From Terriglobus saanensis SP1PR4 (GTDB lineage Bacteria; Acidobacteriota; Terriglobia; Terriglobales; Acidobacteriaceae), in contig NC_014963.1 of the NCBI RefSeq assembly GCF_000179915.2, positions 3,844,001-3,908,000 of the forward strand: a stretch of DNA of 64,000 nucleotides, written 5' to 3'. The notes beneath the pieces were generated by a model. The model searched no databases, had not been told where the DNA came from, and worked only from the letters and a program-made list of their open reading frames with translations. Positions within the stretch are counted from its first letter, which is position 1. Each line of letters begins with the position of its first letter. The position numbers were made by a program, and so were the translations under genes. Of the stretch, positions 1 to 9,187 are shown one piece after another.

Positions 1-37
1 CTTTTCATGGTTCCGTTGCCCTCGTGGAGGCCCGCCC

Positions 38-1300
38 ATGATCGCTGAAATCATCGCAGTGGGCTCGGAGATGCTGACGCCCTTCCGGCAGGACACGAAC
101 TCTCTCGCGCTCACGGCAGAACTCAACCTCCTTGGCGTTCAGGTGGCCTTCAAGACGGTCGTTGGCGATTCTCTGGAACACCTCACAGACGTTGCCAGGA
201 TCGCGCTTTCACGCGCGGACATCATCGTCTTCTCCGGCGGTCTGGGGCCAACGGAAGATGACCTGACCCGCGAAGCCGCAGCCTCTGCACTCGGCCTGAA
301 ACTTGTTCGCGTTGAAGCCATCATCGCGGGCCTGCACGAGCGATTCGCGGCACGCAAGATTCCGATTACGCCGAACAATCTTCGCCAAGCCGACGTACTC
401 GAAGGCGCGGAGAGTCTGCCAAACGCCAATGGTTCCGCGCCCGCACAATGGCTCGACACCGCCTTCCGCGCACCGAATACAGAGACGGCGCATCGCAAGA
501 TCGTCATCCTGCTTCCGGGGCCACCGAAAGAACAGCAGCCCATCTTTCACGACCAGTGCGTCCCACGCCTGCGCCTCCTGCTTCCGCAGCGGGCGATCGC
601 AAAGAGGATGCTTCGCATCGCCCTTGCACCGGAGTCGCAGATCGACGCGCGCGTCTCTCCGATCTACAAGACCTATCCCGATGTGGAGACCACGATTCTC
701 TTCACCCTCGGAGAAATTCAACTTCACTTCCTCTGCGCCAAAGCGACGTTGGAAGAGGCCCAGCAGCGCGTTGATGAGCTGACGGAAAAATGTGAGCGCG
801 AACTGGACGACCTGGTCTTCTCCGCAACCGGGGAGTCGCTCGAAACCGTCGTCCTGCTTCTGCTTGGCATGCGCCACCTCACCCTGGCCACGGCAGAGAG
901 CTGTACGGGAGGTCTCGTAGCGGAACGGCTTACCCGCGTACCGGGTTCCTCGCGTACCTTTCTTGGCGGCGCGGTGGTCTACGCCGACGAGATGAAGACG
1001 AAGTTCGCGGACGTTCCCGCCGAGTTGATCCGCCAGCACGGCGCTGTGAGCGAAGAAGTCGCCCGCGCCCTCGCGGAAGGCATCCGCCGTCGCACTGGCG
1101 CGTCCCTGGGCATCGGCATCACCGGCATTGCAGGGCCCGGCGGAGCTACCCTGAACAAGCCCGTAGGCCGCGTCTATCTCGGTCTTGCCGACGGAATTTC
1201 CGTCGAGGTCAAACAACTCGATCTCACCGGAGACCGCGAACGTGTACGCTGGTTTGCCGCACAACACGCGCTGAATATGTTGCGTCACAAGTTGATGTAA
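38..1300 (+). CDS. cinA: CinA-family protein (MoCF-like domain plus NMN amidohydrolase domain)
   Basis: A 420-residue two-domain CinA protein. The N-terminal half is a molybdopterin-binding (MoCF) fold with SGGLGPTEDDLT near residue 65. The C-terminal CinA domain (about 255-415) carries ATAESCTGGL and GITGIAGPGG. In this family the C-terminal domain deamidates nicotinamide mononucleotide in pyridine nucleotide salvage, and the N-terminal domain can act on ADP-ribose. The length is normal for the two-domain form. A GGAGG ribosome site at 25-29 supports the ATG at 38. plsY follows 24 bases downstream, so the two are probably cotranscribed. The competence role implied by the name is not supported by anything seen here. 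Confidence 0.93.
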   Translation: MIAEIIAVGSEMLTPFRQDTNSLALTAELNLLGVQVAFKTVVGDSLEHLTDVARIALSRADIIVFSGGLGPTEDDLTREAAASALGLKLVRVEAIIAGLHERFAARKIPITPNNLRQADVLEGAESLPNANGSAPAQWLDTAFRAPNTETAHRKIVILLPGPPKEQQPIFHDQCVPRLRLLLPQRAIAKRMLRIALAPESQIDARVSPIYKTYPDVETTILFTLGEIQLHFLCAKATLEEAQQRVDELTEKCERELDDLVFSATGESLETVVLLLLGMRHLTLATAESCTGGLVAERLTRVPGSSRTFLGGAVVYADEMKTKFADVPAELIRQHGAVSEEVARALAEGIRRRTGASLGIGITGIAGPGGATLNKPVGRVYLGLADGISVEVKQLDLTGDRERVRWFAAQHALNMLRHKLM

Positions 1301-1324
1301 ACTCACTCGGTCGCAAGGGAAATC

Positions 1325-1942
1325 ATGCACATCTGGATCATTGCTCTCGTCATCGCCTATCTGCTCGGTTCCATCCCCTTTGGATACCTGCTTGTCCTCG
1401 TCTTTCGCAAGGAAGACATCCGCGCCACAGGTTCCGGCAACATTGGAGCGACCAACGTAGCGCGGTCCGGAGCCAAAGGTCTGGGCGCGCTCACGCTGTT
1501 TCTTGACGCCCTCAAGGGCTTTCTCGCCGTCGTCATCGCGCGGCATCTCGCCCAACAACTCACCTCACCGCAGGACTATAAGCTCGTCGCCCTGGCAGGC
1601 GTCGTCGTCGTGATCGGGCATATCTTTCCGGTCTGGCTCGGCTTCCGTGGAGGCAAAGGCGTGGCCGCCGCGCTTGGCGTCTTTCTCGCATGGGCTCCGC
1701 TCAGCGCCCTGATAGCCGTCGCGGTCTTCCTCGCCATCGTTTTCCTCACGAAATACGTCTCTGTGGCGTCTCTGCTGGCGGGGTATGTCTTCGTGGTCAT
1801 CGCCATCGCGACGGACAACAAGCATCTCCTCTTCGTCGATCTCTGCTACGTCGCTATTCCCGTCATCGTTACCCTCAAACATCACGGCAACATTCGCCGC
1901 CTAATGGCAGGCACAGAAAATCGGTTCGGAAGCAAAGCATGA
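1325..1942 (+). CDS. plsY: Acyl phosphate:glycerol-3-phosphate acyltransferase PlsY
   Basis: Integral membrane enzyme, 205 residues, that moves an acyl group from acyl phosphate to glycerol-3-phosphate, the first step of phospholipid synthesis in bacteria with the PlsX/PlsY route. The family motifs are visible: GSIPFGYL near the start, ATGSGNIGATNVAR (about 36-49) and GHIFPVWLGFRGGKG (about 98-112), set among five or more hydrophobic segments. Its stop overlaps the gpsA start in an ATGA arrangement. The pair is therefore translationally coupled and joins supply of glycerol-3-phosphate to its use. Confidence 0.95.
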   Translation: MHIWIIALVIAYLLGSIPFGYLLVLVFRKEDIRATGSGNIGATNVARSGAKGLGALTLFLDALKGFLAVVIARHLAQQLTSPQDYKLVALAGVVVVIGHIFPVWLGFRGGKGVAAALGVFLAWAPLSALIAVAVFLAIVFLTKYVSVASLLAGYVFVVIAIATDNKHLLFVDLCYVAIPVIVTLKHHGNIRRLMAGTENRFGSKA

Positions 1943-2931
1943 GCAAAATCGCAGTCCTCGGTGCCGGTGCCTGGGGCACCGCCATCGCTATCTCCCTCGT
2001 TCGCCGCGGCGGTCACGAAGTCTGCCTTTGGGCCCACTCCCCCGCACATGCGGACGAGATGCGCGTCACCCGCGACAATATGCGTTACCTCGCAGGCTTC
2101 GTTCTGGATCCTTCGCTGACGCTTCCGCTTTCTCTTGAAGAAGCCGTTACAGGCGCGGACGTCATCGTCTCCGTCACGCCGTCGCAACATCTCCGCGCCA
2201 CCATTGCCGAGATCGCTCCGCTCCTGCAGCCGCATCAGGTCCTTGTTTCCGCCAGCAAGGGCATTGAAGACGACAGCCACCTGCGCATGTCCCAGGTGAT
2301 GCAGTCGATCACCGGCAATCCCGTGGCGACGCTGGGCGGCCCCTCCTTCGCGCGCGAAGTCGCCGCAGGCATGCCTACCGCCGCCGTCATCGCTTCAGCC
2401 GACCTTGCACTGGCTCAGCGCCTGCAGACGGAGTTTTCGTCGGAGTCCTTCCGCCTCTACAGCAACGCAGACATTGTCGGCGTCGAACTCGGCGGAGCCC
2501 TCAAAAACGTCATCGCCCTGGCTGCGGGCGTGGCCACCGGTCTGAACCTGGGTAGCAACACCGCCGCCGCTCTGATGACGCGCGGCATGGCGGAGATCAC
2601 GCGCCTTGCCATCGCCTGCGGAGCGGAGCAGAAGACGCTCGCCGGTCTAGCCGGCATGGGCGATCTCGTCCTCACCTGCACGGGCACCCTTTCGCGCAAT
2701 CGCACCGTGGGCGTGGAACTTGGCAAAGGCCGCAAGCTCCCGGAGATTATCGAGAGCCTGAACGGCAAGGTCGCCGAGGGCGTTCGCTGCACCTCCGCTG
2801 CGCTGGGCCTCGCCTCTGTCCACGGCATTGAAATGCCCATCACGGAGCAGATGAACCAGGTCCTCCACCATAACCAGGCTCCCCTGGACGCTATCCGCGC
2901 CTTGATGACCCGTCCCGGCAAGGACGAGTAG
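1939..2931 (+). CDS. gpsA: NAD(P)-dependent glycerol-3-phosphate dehydrogenase
   Basis: Cytoplasmic enzyme of 330 residues that reduces dihydroxyacetone phosphate to glycerol-3-phosphate for membrane lipid synthesis. It begins with a Rossmann motif, GAGAWGTAIAISL. GGPSFAREVA and the catalytic-lysine segment LKNVIALAAGVATG follow, and then NTAAALMTRG. The frame stays open upstream to 1690, but the ATG at 1939 overlaps the plsY stop by four bases and puts the Rossmann loop at the expected distance from the N terminus, so that start is chosen. Coupling with plsY supports the assignment. Confidence 0.96.
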   Translation: MSKIAVLGAGAWGTAIAISLVRRGGHEVCLWAHSPAHADEMRVTRDNMRYLAGFVLDPSLTLPLSLEEAVTGADVIVSVTPSQHLRATIAEIAPLLQPHQVLVSASKGIEDDSHLRMSQVMQSITGNPVATLGGPSFAREVAAGMPTAAVIASADLALAQRLQTEFSSESFRLYSNADIVGVELGGALKNVIALAAGVATGLNLGSNTAAALMTRGMAEITRLAIACGAEQKTLAGLAGMGDLVLTCTGTLSRNRTVGVELGKGRKLPEIIESLNGKVAEGVRCTSAALGLASVHGIEMPITEQMNQVLHHNQAPLDAIRALMTRPGKDE

Positions 2932-2963
2932 CTCCAGCCCCGCGAACGATTACACTTATTCCT

Positions 2964-4094
2964 ATGGCCTTCTCCCTCTTCGGCAAAAAACCCAAGCCCA
3001 CATCCGAAGAGGATCAACCCAAGCGCAGCTTCTTCGAACGTATGCGCGACGCCGTCGCCCCGGATCTCTCGCTCGCGGAAGAAGTTGAGCGCGAAGAAGA
3101 GCTCCAGCAGGAAGAAGAGCAACAGCCGGTATCTCTTCCTGAAGAAATGTACGAGCAGGACAATGAGGAAGAGAACTCCAGCGGCTTTTTCGCCCGGATG
3201 CGCCAGGCGGTCACGCGCACCCGCGAAAGTCTCAACAGTGGCATCGACTCCGTCCTTGCCCTGACGCGCGAAGTAGACACCGCAACCCTCGACGAGCTTG
3301 AAGCCGTTCTTATCACCTCCGACATCGGCGTCGACACAGCGCAGGAGATCATCGCCACCCTACGCCAGCGTGCGCTGCGTGAAGGCATCGACGGCGGGCC
3401 GGAGCTCAAGCGGCTTCTGAAGCTCGAACTCCTGAAGATCCTCAACTCGGTGCGGTCCCCCGTGGCGCGCGCCGCCACGCCCCCAGAAGTCATCATGATG
3501 GTCGGAGTGAACGGCACAGGCAAGACGACCACCTCGGGCAAGCTCGCCGCACTCTTCCGTGCGCAGCATCGCACCGCTCTCCTTTGCGCGGCGGATACCT
3601 TTCGCGCCGCGGCCATTGAACAGCTTGAGGTATGGGCGCAGCGTTCCGGCGTCGATATCGTGAAAACGAAGCAGGGCGGCGACCCCTCGGCGGCTCTGTA
3701 TGACGCGCTGAACGCAGGCAAGGCACGCAAGGTGGACGTCGTGATCATCGACACCGCCGGACGCCTGCACACCAAATCCGGCCTGATGACCGAACTGGAC
3801 AAGATGCGCCGCACCGCCGCGAAGGTCATACCGGATGCGCCACACCAGACCTTCCTGGTGATGGACGCCACCACCGGCCAGAACGGCATGCAGCAGGCCC
3901 GGCTCTTTACGGAGGCTGCGCAGGTCACCGGCATCGTGCTGACCAAGCTGGACGGCACGGCGAAGGGCGGCATCGTGATCGCCATCGCCCGCGAACTCGG
4001 TCTGCCGGTCGTCTACTGCGGCATCGGCGAAAAGATGGAAGACCTCATCGCCTTCGACGCAGACGCCTTTGTAGACTCTCTACTCGGCGACTAA
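2964..4094 (+). CDS. ftsY: Signal recognition particle receptor FtsY
   Basis: SRP receptor GTPase, 376 residues, which docks ribosome-SRP complexes at the membrane during cotranslational insertion. Residues 1-95 form a charged, glutamate-rich A region of the kind that contacts lipids. The NG domain follows, with the P-loop GVNGTGKTTTSGKLA near 180, DTAGRLHT, and TKLDGTAKGG near the end. The length is typical of FtsY with a short A domain. It lies 32 bases after gpsA and may belong to the same transcript. Confidence 0.96.
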   Translation: MAFSLFGKKPKPTSEEDQPKRSFFERMRDAVAPDLSLAEEVEREEELQQEEEQQPVSLPEEMYEQDNEEENSSGFFARMRQAVTRTRESLNSGIDSVLALTREVDTATLDELEAVLITSDIGVDTAQEIIATLRQRALREGIDGGPELKRLLKLELLKILNSVRSPVARAATPPEVIMMVGVNGTGKTTTSGKLAALFRAQHRTALLCAADTFRAAAIEQLEVWAQRSGVDIVKTKQGGDPSAALYDALNAGKARKVDVVIIDTAGRLHTKSGLMTELDKMRRTAAKVIPDAPHQTFLVMDATTGQNGMQQARLFTEAAQVTGIVLTKLDGTAKGGIVIAIARELGLPVVYCGIGEKMEDLIAFDADAFVDSLLGD

Positions 4095-4131
4095 GACAAC
4101 CGTCCGATAGGAAGAAGCAGCGGCATTGCGT

Positions 4132-4153
4132 ATCGTGGAAGCAATTCCACGAT
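4132..4153. other. 9-bp inverted repeat between ftsY and the SelA-like gene
   Basis: ATCGTGGAA and TTCCACGAT flank a GCAA tetraloop. There is no T-run, so this is not a standard terminator. It sits just before the ribosome site of the next gene and could be an mRNA leader hairpin. Confidence 0.4.
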
Positions 4154-4168
4154 CTCGAAAGGGTGCCC

Positions 4169-5419
4169 ATGCTCAACTCCTCCCTCGGCAGTTCTGTAAG
4201 CAGACGACGTTTCCTCCGCTGGTCCCAGGCTGCGATGGCCGCAGTGGGCGCGGCGCCCCTCTTCGGTCGCTCTGCAGAAGCCGCGGCTCCAGCAAGCTCC
4301 ATTGCCCCAGTCGACTACTACGAGAAGCTCAACGTGCGGAAGCTCATCAACGCACGCGGTACCTTCACCGGTCTGACCGCCGCCGTGATGCCACTGCAGG
4401 TGCAGCGCGCCGTCGCGGAGGCCGCGCTGCATCCCGTCCATCTGGAAGAACTGCAAACCAACGCCGGGGCATACATCGCGAAGAAGCTTCGCTGCGAAGG
4501 TGCGATGGTGACGTGCGGCGCATCCGCTGCTCTGTCGCTCGCAACGGCGGCTTGTATCCAGTCCGCGAACAACTGCCTGCCGATGGACATTCCCCAGGAG
4601 ATCGGCACGGCGAAGTTTCCGAAAAACGAAGTCATCGTGCAGAAGTCACACCGCTACGAGTACGACCACGCCATGTTCCTCTGCGGCATCAAGATCGTGG
4701 AGGTCACGACGTTGGAAGACTACAAGCGCGCCTTCACGCCCAACACCGTGATGACGAACTTCTTCAACTCCACGCGCTCCGGGCAGATCGATCAGCCGCA
4801 GTGGCTTGAGATCGCGCACCAGCACAACGTTCCCTGCCATCTGGATGCGGCGGCAGATATGCCTCCCATTGAGAACCTCTGGAAGTACACCGGCATGGGC
4901 TTCGACCTGGTCGCCTTCTCCGGAGGCAAAGGCATCCGCGGACCGCAGAACGCCGGTCTCCTCCTTGGGAAGAAGAGCCTCATCGATCTGGCAGCGCAGA
5001 ACAACAATCCACACATGGGCGTGGGACGTGGCATGAAGGTGGCCAAGGAGCAGATCGTCGGCATGGTCGCCGCCGTGGACTGGATTCTCGAACAGACGGA
5101 CGAGGGCATGGAGCACGAGTACCTCCGCCGCGCCAACGTCGTTCTGCACGCACTCAAAGACATCCCGACGATTCAATCGACCTTCTTCACCGAACCGATC
5201 GCGAACCACGTCCCCATCCTGATGCTCACGTACGACCCCGCCGTCGTCGGCATCAAGCCGGAAGACGTTCTCACCAGACTGCGCGCGCTCAATCCTTCCA
5301 TCGAACTCGCCAGTGGCCAGGGAAATACGATCGGCGTCAGCACGTGGATGCTCCAACCCGGCGAGGAACTCATCGTGGCTCGCGAGCTGTATAAGGTGCT
5401 CAAGTCGGCGAAGGCGTAG
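4169..5419 (+). CDS. Tat-exported SelA-like fold-type I PLP enzyme
   Basis: About 416 residues with a twin-arginine signal (SRRRFLRW, then a hydrophobic stretch ending near AEAAAPA). The rest is a class V / SelA-like aminotransferase fold: LNARGTFTGL-type N terminus (here KLINARGTFTG), CHLDAAADMP for the PLP-ring aspartate, and FSGGKGIRGPQNAG with the Schiff-base lysine near residue 254. SelA proper loads selenium onto Ser-tRNA(Sec) in the cytoplasm, and an exported copy cannot do that. The substrate is unknown; related proteins resemble amino acid or amino sugar racemases and lyases. The ATG at 4169 is preferred over the GTG at 4163 because AAAGGG lies six bases before it. The gene converges on a second Tat substrate. 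Confidence 0.8.
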   Translation: MLNSSLGSSVSRRRFLRWSQAAMAAVGAAPLFGRSAEAAAPASSIAPVDYYEKLNVRKLINARGTFTGLTAAVMPLQVQRAVAEAALHPVHLEELQTNAGAYIAKKLRCEGAMVTCGASAALSLATAACIQSANNCLPMDIPQEIGTAKFPKNEVIVQKSHRYEYDHAMFLCGIKIVEVTTLEDYKRAFTPNTVMTNFFNSTRSGQIDQPQWLEIAHQHNVPCHLDAAADMPPIENLWKYTGMGFDLVAFSGGKGIRGPQNAGLLLGKKSLIDLAAQNNNPHMGVGRGMKVAKEQIVGMVAAVDWILEQTDEGMEHEYLRRANVVLHALKDIPTIQSTFFTEPIANHVPILMLTYDPAVVGIKPEDVLTRLRALNPSIELASGQGNTIGVSTWMLQPGEELIVARELYKVLKSAKA

Positions 5420-5425
5420 GCTGTC

Positions 5426-5470
5426 AGACAAAGCGCGCTGCTCTTTCATGAACAGCGCGCAACTTTGTCT
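5426..5470. terminator. Bidirectional terminator-like hairpin between convergent genes
   Basis: A two-part stem: AGACAAAG pairs with CTTTGTCT, and GCGCGCTG pairs with CAGCGCGC, around a 12-base loop. It lies between the 3' ends of the SelA-like and amine oxidase genes and touches the last codon of the latter. Confidence 0.6.
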
Positions 5471-7025
5471 ACGCCAACTTCGACTTCACGCGATCACTGA
5501 TCATCTGCACAGCGCGTTTGCCGCTCAGCGCCGCGCCCTCCTGCCATCCCACGATATGGCTGGTGTGATCTCCCGCAAAAAAGATCGGGCCATCGGGCGT
5601 GGTGAGCGTTTCATACGTCTGCGCCGACATCGCACCGACCCACGAACCTTCGTTCCACTTGATCTGTTTCCACGCGTCGTAGATCGGTTTTTCCAGTTCA
5701 TGCCCGTGGCCGGGATGCATCTTCTCCATGGACGCGCGTGAGCGTGCAAAGCGCTCGTCCATCGTTAGCTCGTTAAATTTGGTATCGTGCTCATCCATGT
5801 AACCGACCACGACCACGCCGCGCTCCGTCATCATCTTCGCGCTCGGATACCAGATGGGGCTTGGCCCCTGTGTAGTGAACGACAGACCTCCGTACAGGTT
5901 GTAGTCCTTCTCCCAGAAGCGACGCGACTCCCATGCGATTTTGAATGCTGAGCGATACGCCGGCGCGGCAGCGGCCACGGCAGTCTTGTGCGCTGGATCA
6001 AGGTCTGCCTTGGTCTTATTCAAGATCGTCAACGGCATCGCGCAGATCGCGTAGTCGGCGTCGATGTGTTCGCTCCTGCCCTTCTTCGTATAGGTGATGC
6101 GAACGCCGCTCGATGTCTTCGCAATCTCCGTCACCGGGGCGTCTTTAATCACAGCATTTCCCAGAGCGCGTTCAAAGCCGAACGAGATCTGCTGCATGCC
6201 GTTGATCGGCTGGAACATCGTCGCCTGCCAATCCCAGGCCTCTTCAAAGAGCACGCCGTTCCAGAAGTTCGCATCCAGAAGCGTGTGCATCGGGATCGTA
6301 TGGTCGTTCACGATCATCTCTTGCGCGCCTGCTCCCGGATACTGCTTGATGTCCGCGCGATCCGACCCTTTGTACTTTCCGGACATATCCAGCGGACCGT
6401 AGACCTTCAGAAACTCCGTCATGCGCTGCTTGTCTTCCGAACTCAGCTCCTGGTCCAGCGAACCATTCTGCACCGCCTTCGAGAGTAGCTCGCTCACATT
6501 GCCTCGCGTGTCGTTGATGACCTTGCGCTGCACGAAGGGCTTTCCCTCGTTCACCTTGTCACTCTGCAGAAAAGACGATCGCGAAGTATTGACCTCTACC
6601 TCAAGCGGAACGCCGAGCTCCTTGCAGTACGACAGGATGTTGGAGTGCACCGAGGGTAGGCGGCCCGCTCCCATGTTCTGGTAGAGCCCGTCGCTCCAGG
6701 TCACAGGCTGCTTCGTTCCATCTACGAACTCCACCACGTCGCCCGCACGCGCGCTCCAGTTGCGTCCACCGACATGCGGTTTCGCCTCCAGCACGGTCAC
6801 ATCATAACCCAGCTTCTTCGCCTCATATGCGGACGCCAGCCCAGCGACTCCACCACCCAGCACCGCGATACGAATTCCCTTGCCGATCCCCGAAGCAGCC
6901 AGCACGCTCTCCTCTGCAGTCGCCTTCATCGGCAGCAAGCCGAGGGACTGCATACTTGCAAATGCCGCAGCATACCCACCAGCCTGCCCCACCCTTGTCA
7001 GAAAATTCCGTCGTGTCATTGCCAT
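5469..7025 (-). CDS. Tat-exported flavin monoamine oxidase family protein
   Basis: A 518-residue FAD-dependent amine oxidase with a twin-arginine signal (TRRNFLTRVGQAGG, then a hydrophobic core). The dinucleotide-binding segment IAVLGGGVAGLASAYEAKKL is at about 53-72, followed by GGRNWSAR. The C-terminal FAD motif is FFAGDHTSHIVGWQEGAALSG. The family oxidises primary or secondary amines, or L-amino acids, giving an imine and hydrogen peroxide; the substrate cannot be read from the sequence. Flavoproteins commonly use Tat because they fold with the cofactor before export. The gene converges on the Tat-exported PLP enzyme, which also handles amino compounds. Confidence 0.88.
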   Translation of the reverse strand: MAMTRRNFLTRVGQAGGYAAAFASMQSLGLLPMKATAEESVLAASGIGKGIRIAVLGGGVAGLASAYEAKKLGYDVTVLEAKPHVGGRNWSARAGDVVEFVDGTKQPVTWSDGLYQNMGAGRLPSVHSNILSYCKELGVPLEVEVNTSRSSFLQSDKVNEGKPFVQRKVINDTRGNVSELLSKAVQNGSLDQELSSEDKQRMTEFLKVYGPLDMSGKYKGSDRADIKQYPGAGAQEMIVNDHTIPMHTLLDANFWNGVLFEEAWDWQATMFQPINGMQQISFGFERALGNAVIKDAPVTEIAKTSSGVRITYTKKGRSEHIDADYAICAMPLTILNKTKADLDPAHKTAVAAAAPAYRSAFKIAWESRRFWEKDYNLYGGLSFTTQGPSPIWYPSAKMMTERGVVVVGYMDEHDTKFNELTMDERFARSRASMEKMHPGHGHELEKPIYDAWKQIKWNEGSWVGAMSAQTYETLTTPDGPIFFAGDHTSHIVGWQEGAALSGKRAVQMISDRVKSKLA

Positions 7026-7255
7026 GAATTGCTGCTCTCCATTCGGTCCGTCAAAATACCAGCTCCTTCCAGCGCCTCACTGGGTGGGTTCTCTGGCTTG
7101 TCGCGTGCCCCGACCATATCCGCCAGAGACGCAGCCTTGCGGTGACCGCTGTCACAGGGGAACGTCTAAACGGGATGCGTCCCAGGCGACTTGGGGCGCT
7201 GAATACGCGAAATCTGTCATCCCGAGCTAAGCCTCGCGCATCGTACAAAGGAGAT
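7026..7255. promoter_or_regulatory. Divergent intergenic region upstream of the amine oxidase and ribD
   Basis: About 230 bases that must hold promoters for both flanking genes. No strong sigma-70 pair stands out. A degenerate piece of repeat A (TCTGTCATCCCGAG near 7213) is present. The conserved boxes of an FMN riboswitch were looked for before ribD and not found. Confidence 0.35.
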
Positions 7256-8449
7256 ATGACCGAAACCTTCACAGAGATCGACCGCAGGCACATGGAGCAG
7301 GCCCTGACGCTTGCCCGCGCCACCAGCGGCCTTGCCTCCCCCAATCCGCAGGTGGGTTGCGTGCTCGCTCACGGCGAAGAGATCGTCGGCCAGGGTGCGC
7401 ATCGCTATGTTGCGCGGGACCACGCGGAGATCGTCGCGCTCAAGCAGGCGGACGGCAAGGCGAAGGGTGCGACGGCGTATGTCACGCTTGAACCCTGCAG
7501 TCATCACGGCCGCACCGGCCCCTGCGCCAATGCGCTGATCGAAGCAGGCGTGGCCCGGGTCGTCGCGGCCACACTCGACCCCAACCCGAAGGTTTCGGGC
7601 TCCGGCATGGCACGAATCGAACAGGCGGGTATCGTCGCACAGCATGGCCTGCTGGAAGAGCAGGCCCGGGCAATGAACGATGCCTTCGCGCACTACATCC
7701 TGACACGGCAGCCGCTCGTTACTTTAAAGTCCGCGCTCTCGGTGGATGGCAAATTGGCTCCTCTGCCTGCCAATCGCATTGGCAACTCTCCCTTCTGGCT
7801 TACGGGCACTGCGGCGCGCGAAGAGGTCCATCGGCTACGCCACAGCAACGACGCCATCCTCACCGGCGTCGGCACTCTGATCGCGGATGACCCTCTGCTC
7901 ACCGACCGCAGCAACCTGCCCAGGCGTCGGCCGCTGCAGCGCATCGTCCTCGACACGCACCTCCGCCTTCCGCTGACGGCGCGCATCCTGGACACGATTA
8001 ACGACGATCTGATCATCCTCTGCTCCGCCAGAGCCCCGGACGAGACGCAGAAGCACCTACGCACCCTGGGTGTGCGCGTCGAGCACGTGAGCGAGATCCT
8101 GACGAAACGCGGCACGCATGAGCTCGACATCCCTGGGACGCTCAAGCTCCTGGGTACCTTCGACCTCCTTTCCGTCCTTCTGGAGGCCGGACCGAGCCTG
8201 AATACCGCCTTTCTCGATGCCGACATGGTGGACAAAGCCGTGCTCTTCTTTGCGGAAACAGAGCTGGGCAATGACGCCCTGCCCTTCGCCTACGGCAATC
8301 ACTCGCCCTTCCGCCTCGTAGAGCATCTGCAAAAGGTCGCCCGGTGCGACTTCCAGAATGAATCCGGATCTCTGGATGCCTGTATCCGTGGCAATCTTCG
8401 GGATCCCTGGGCCGATGTCTTTGCCCTCACACCACCCAAACTGCGTTAA
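7256..8449 (+). CDS. ribD: Bifunctional riboflavin deaminase/reductase RibD
   Basis: A 397-residue bifunctional enzyme for the second and third steps of riboflavin synthesis. The N-terminal deaminase domain has the zinc site HAEIVAL (56-58 for HAE) and PCSHHGRTGPC (80-90). The C-terminal reductase domain includes LKSALSVDGKLA, ILTGVGTLIADDPLLTDR and a late LLEAGPSLNTAFL. The open frame runs upstream to 7142, but AAAGGAG at 7247-7253 and the position of the deaminase motifs select the ATG at 7256. Riboflavin synthase starts nine bases downstream. Confidence 0.94.
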   Translation: MTETFTEIDRRHMEQALTLARATSGLASPNPQVGCVLAHGEEIVGQGAHRYVARDHAEIVALKQADGKAKGATAYVTLEPCSHHGRTGPCANALIEAGVARVVAATLDPNPKVSGSGMARIEQAGIVAQHGLLEEQARAMNDAFAHYILTRQPLVTLKSALSVDGKLAPLPANRIGNSPFWLTGTAAREEVHRLRHSNDAILTGVGTLIADDPLLTDRSNLPRRRPLQRIVLDTHLRLPLTARILDTINDDLIILCSARAPDETQKHLRTLGVRVEHVSEILTKRGTHELDIPGTLKLLGTFDLLSVLLEAGPSLNTAFLDADMVDKAVLFFAETELGNDALPFAYGNHSPFRLVEHLQKVARCDFQNESGSLDACIRGNLRDPWADVFALTPPKLR

Positions 8450-8458
8450 CCTGAAGAT

Positions 8459-9112
8459 ATGTTTACGGGATTAGTTGCAGAGACAGGCACCATCGAAACC
8501 CTTTCGCCGACCGAAGGCGCGATGCGCATCGTCGTCAGCGCTCCGCTCCTCGCCAGCAAGCTGCAGCTAGGCGACTCCATCGCCGTGTCGGGCGTCTGTC
8601 TTACCGCGCTGGACATCACGGAAAATACCTTCGCTGCGGACCTCGCCGCCGAGACCATCGCGCGCACTTCGCTCTCGCGGTTGACCCAGGGCACCGTGGT
8701 CAATCTGGAGTTGCCTACCGCCGCCGGATCGCCGCTCGGCGGGCACATCGTGCAGGGGCACGTGGACGGCGTGGGACGTCTGCTCTCGCTTACCGCAGTC
8801 AACTCCGCCGCGAACACCCAGACCGACTGGCTCCTCCGCATCGAAGTGCCCGTTCCGCTGCGACGCTACATCGTGCACAAGGGTTCTATCACGATAGAGG
8901 GAATCTCGCTCACCGTTGCAGCCTTCGAGGAAGGCATCGTTACGGTCGCCATCATCCCCCATACCTACGCTGCTACCAACCTCCACACTCTTGTAGAAGG
9001 ATCCGAGGTCAACGTAGAGGTCGATGTCATGGCGAAGTACGCGGAACAGCGTGCACAGCCTGCTCACGCCGAAGAGATTACGGAAGCGTCCCTCATTAGC
9101 GAGGGCTATTAG
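8459..9112 (+). CDS. ribE: Riboflavin synthase alpha chain
   Basis: A 217-residue protein made of two similar lumazine-binding barrels. It starts MFTGLVAETGTIE, which is characteristic of the family. GGHIVQGHVDGVG links the first barrel to the second, and KGSITIEGISLTV is the matching segment in barrel two. It dismutates two 6,7-dimethyl-8-ribityllumazine molecules into riboflavin. It follows ribD closely, so the pair is an operon. ribAB and ribH are not in this window. Confidence 0.95.
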   Translation: MFTGLVAETGTIETLSPTEGAMRIVVSAPLLASKLQLGDSIAVSGVCLTALDITENTFAADLAAETIARTSLSRLTQGTVVNLELPTAAGSPLGGHIVQGHVDGVGRLLSLTAVNSAANTQTDWLLRIEVPVPLRRYIVHKGSITIEGISLTVAAFEEGIVTVAIIPHTYAATNLHTLVEGSEVNVEVDVMAKYAEQRAQPAHAEEITEASLISEGY

Positions 9113-9129
9113 AGCAACTTCCAATCTTT

Positions 9130-9187
9130 GTTTGTCATCCCGCAGCGCCACTGTTGTCATTTCGTAGCAAAGCGAAGGAATCTGCTG
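9130..9187. repeat. Dispersed intergenic repeat A, degenerate copy
   Basis: TTTGTCATCCCGCAGCG begins the segment, and GTAGCAAAGCGAAGGAATCT near 9165 closes it. It matches the repeat seen at 19349, 32704, 40163, 47141, 48362 and 48640. It lies between the convergent ribE and tdk genes. Confidence 0.6.

Noticed and set aside
7026-7255. FMN riboswitch before ribD
   Set aside because: The conserved boxes of the element are not present in the leader; only a degenerate repeat A piece is seen.
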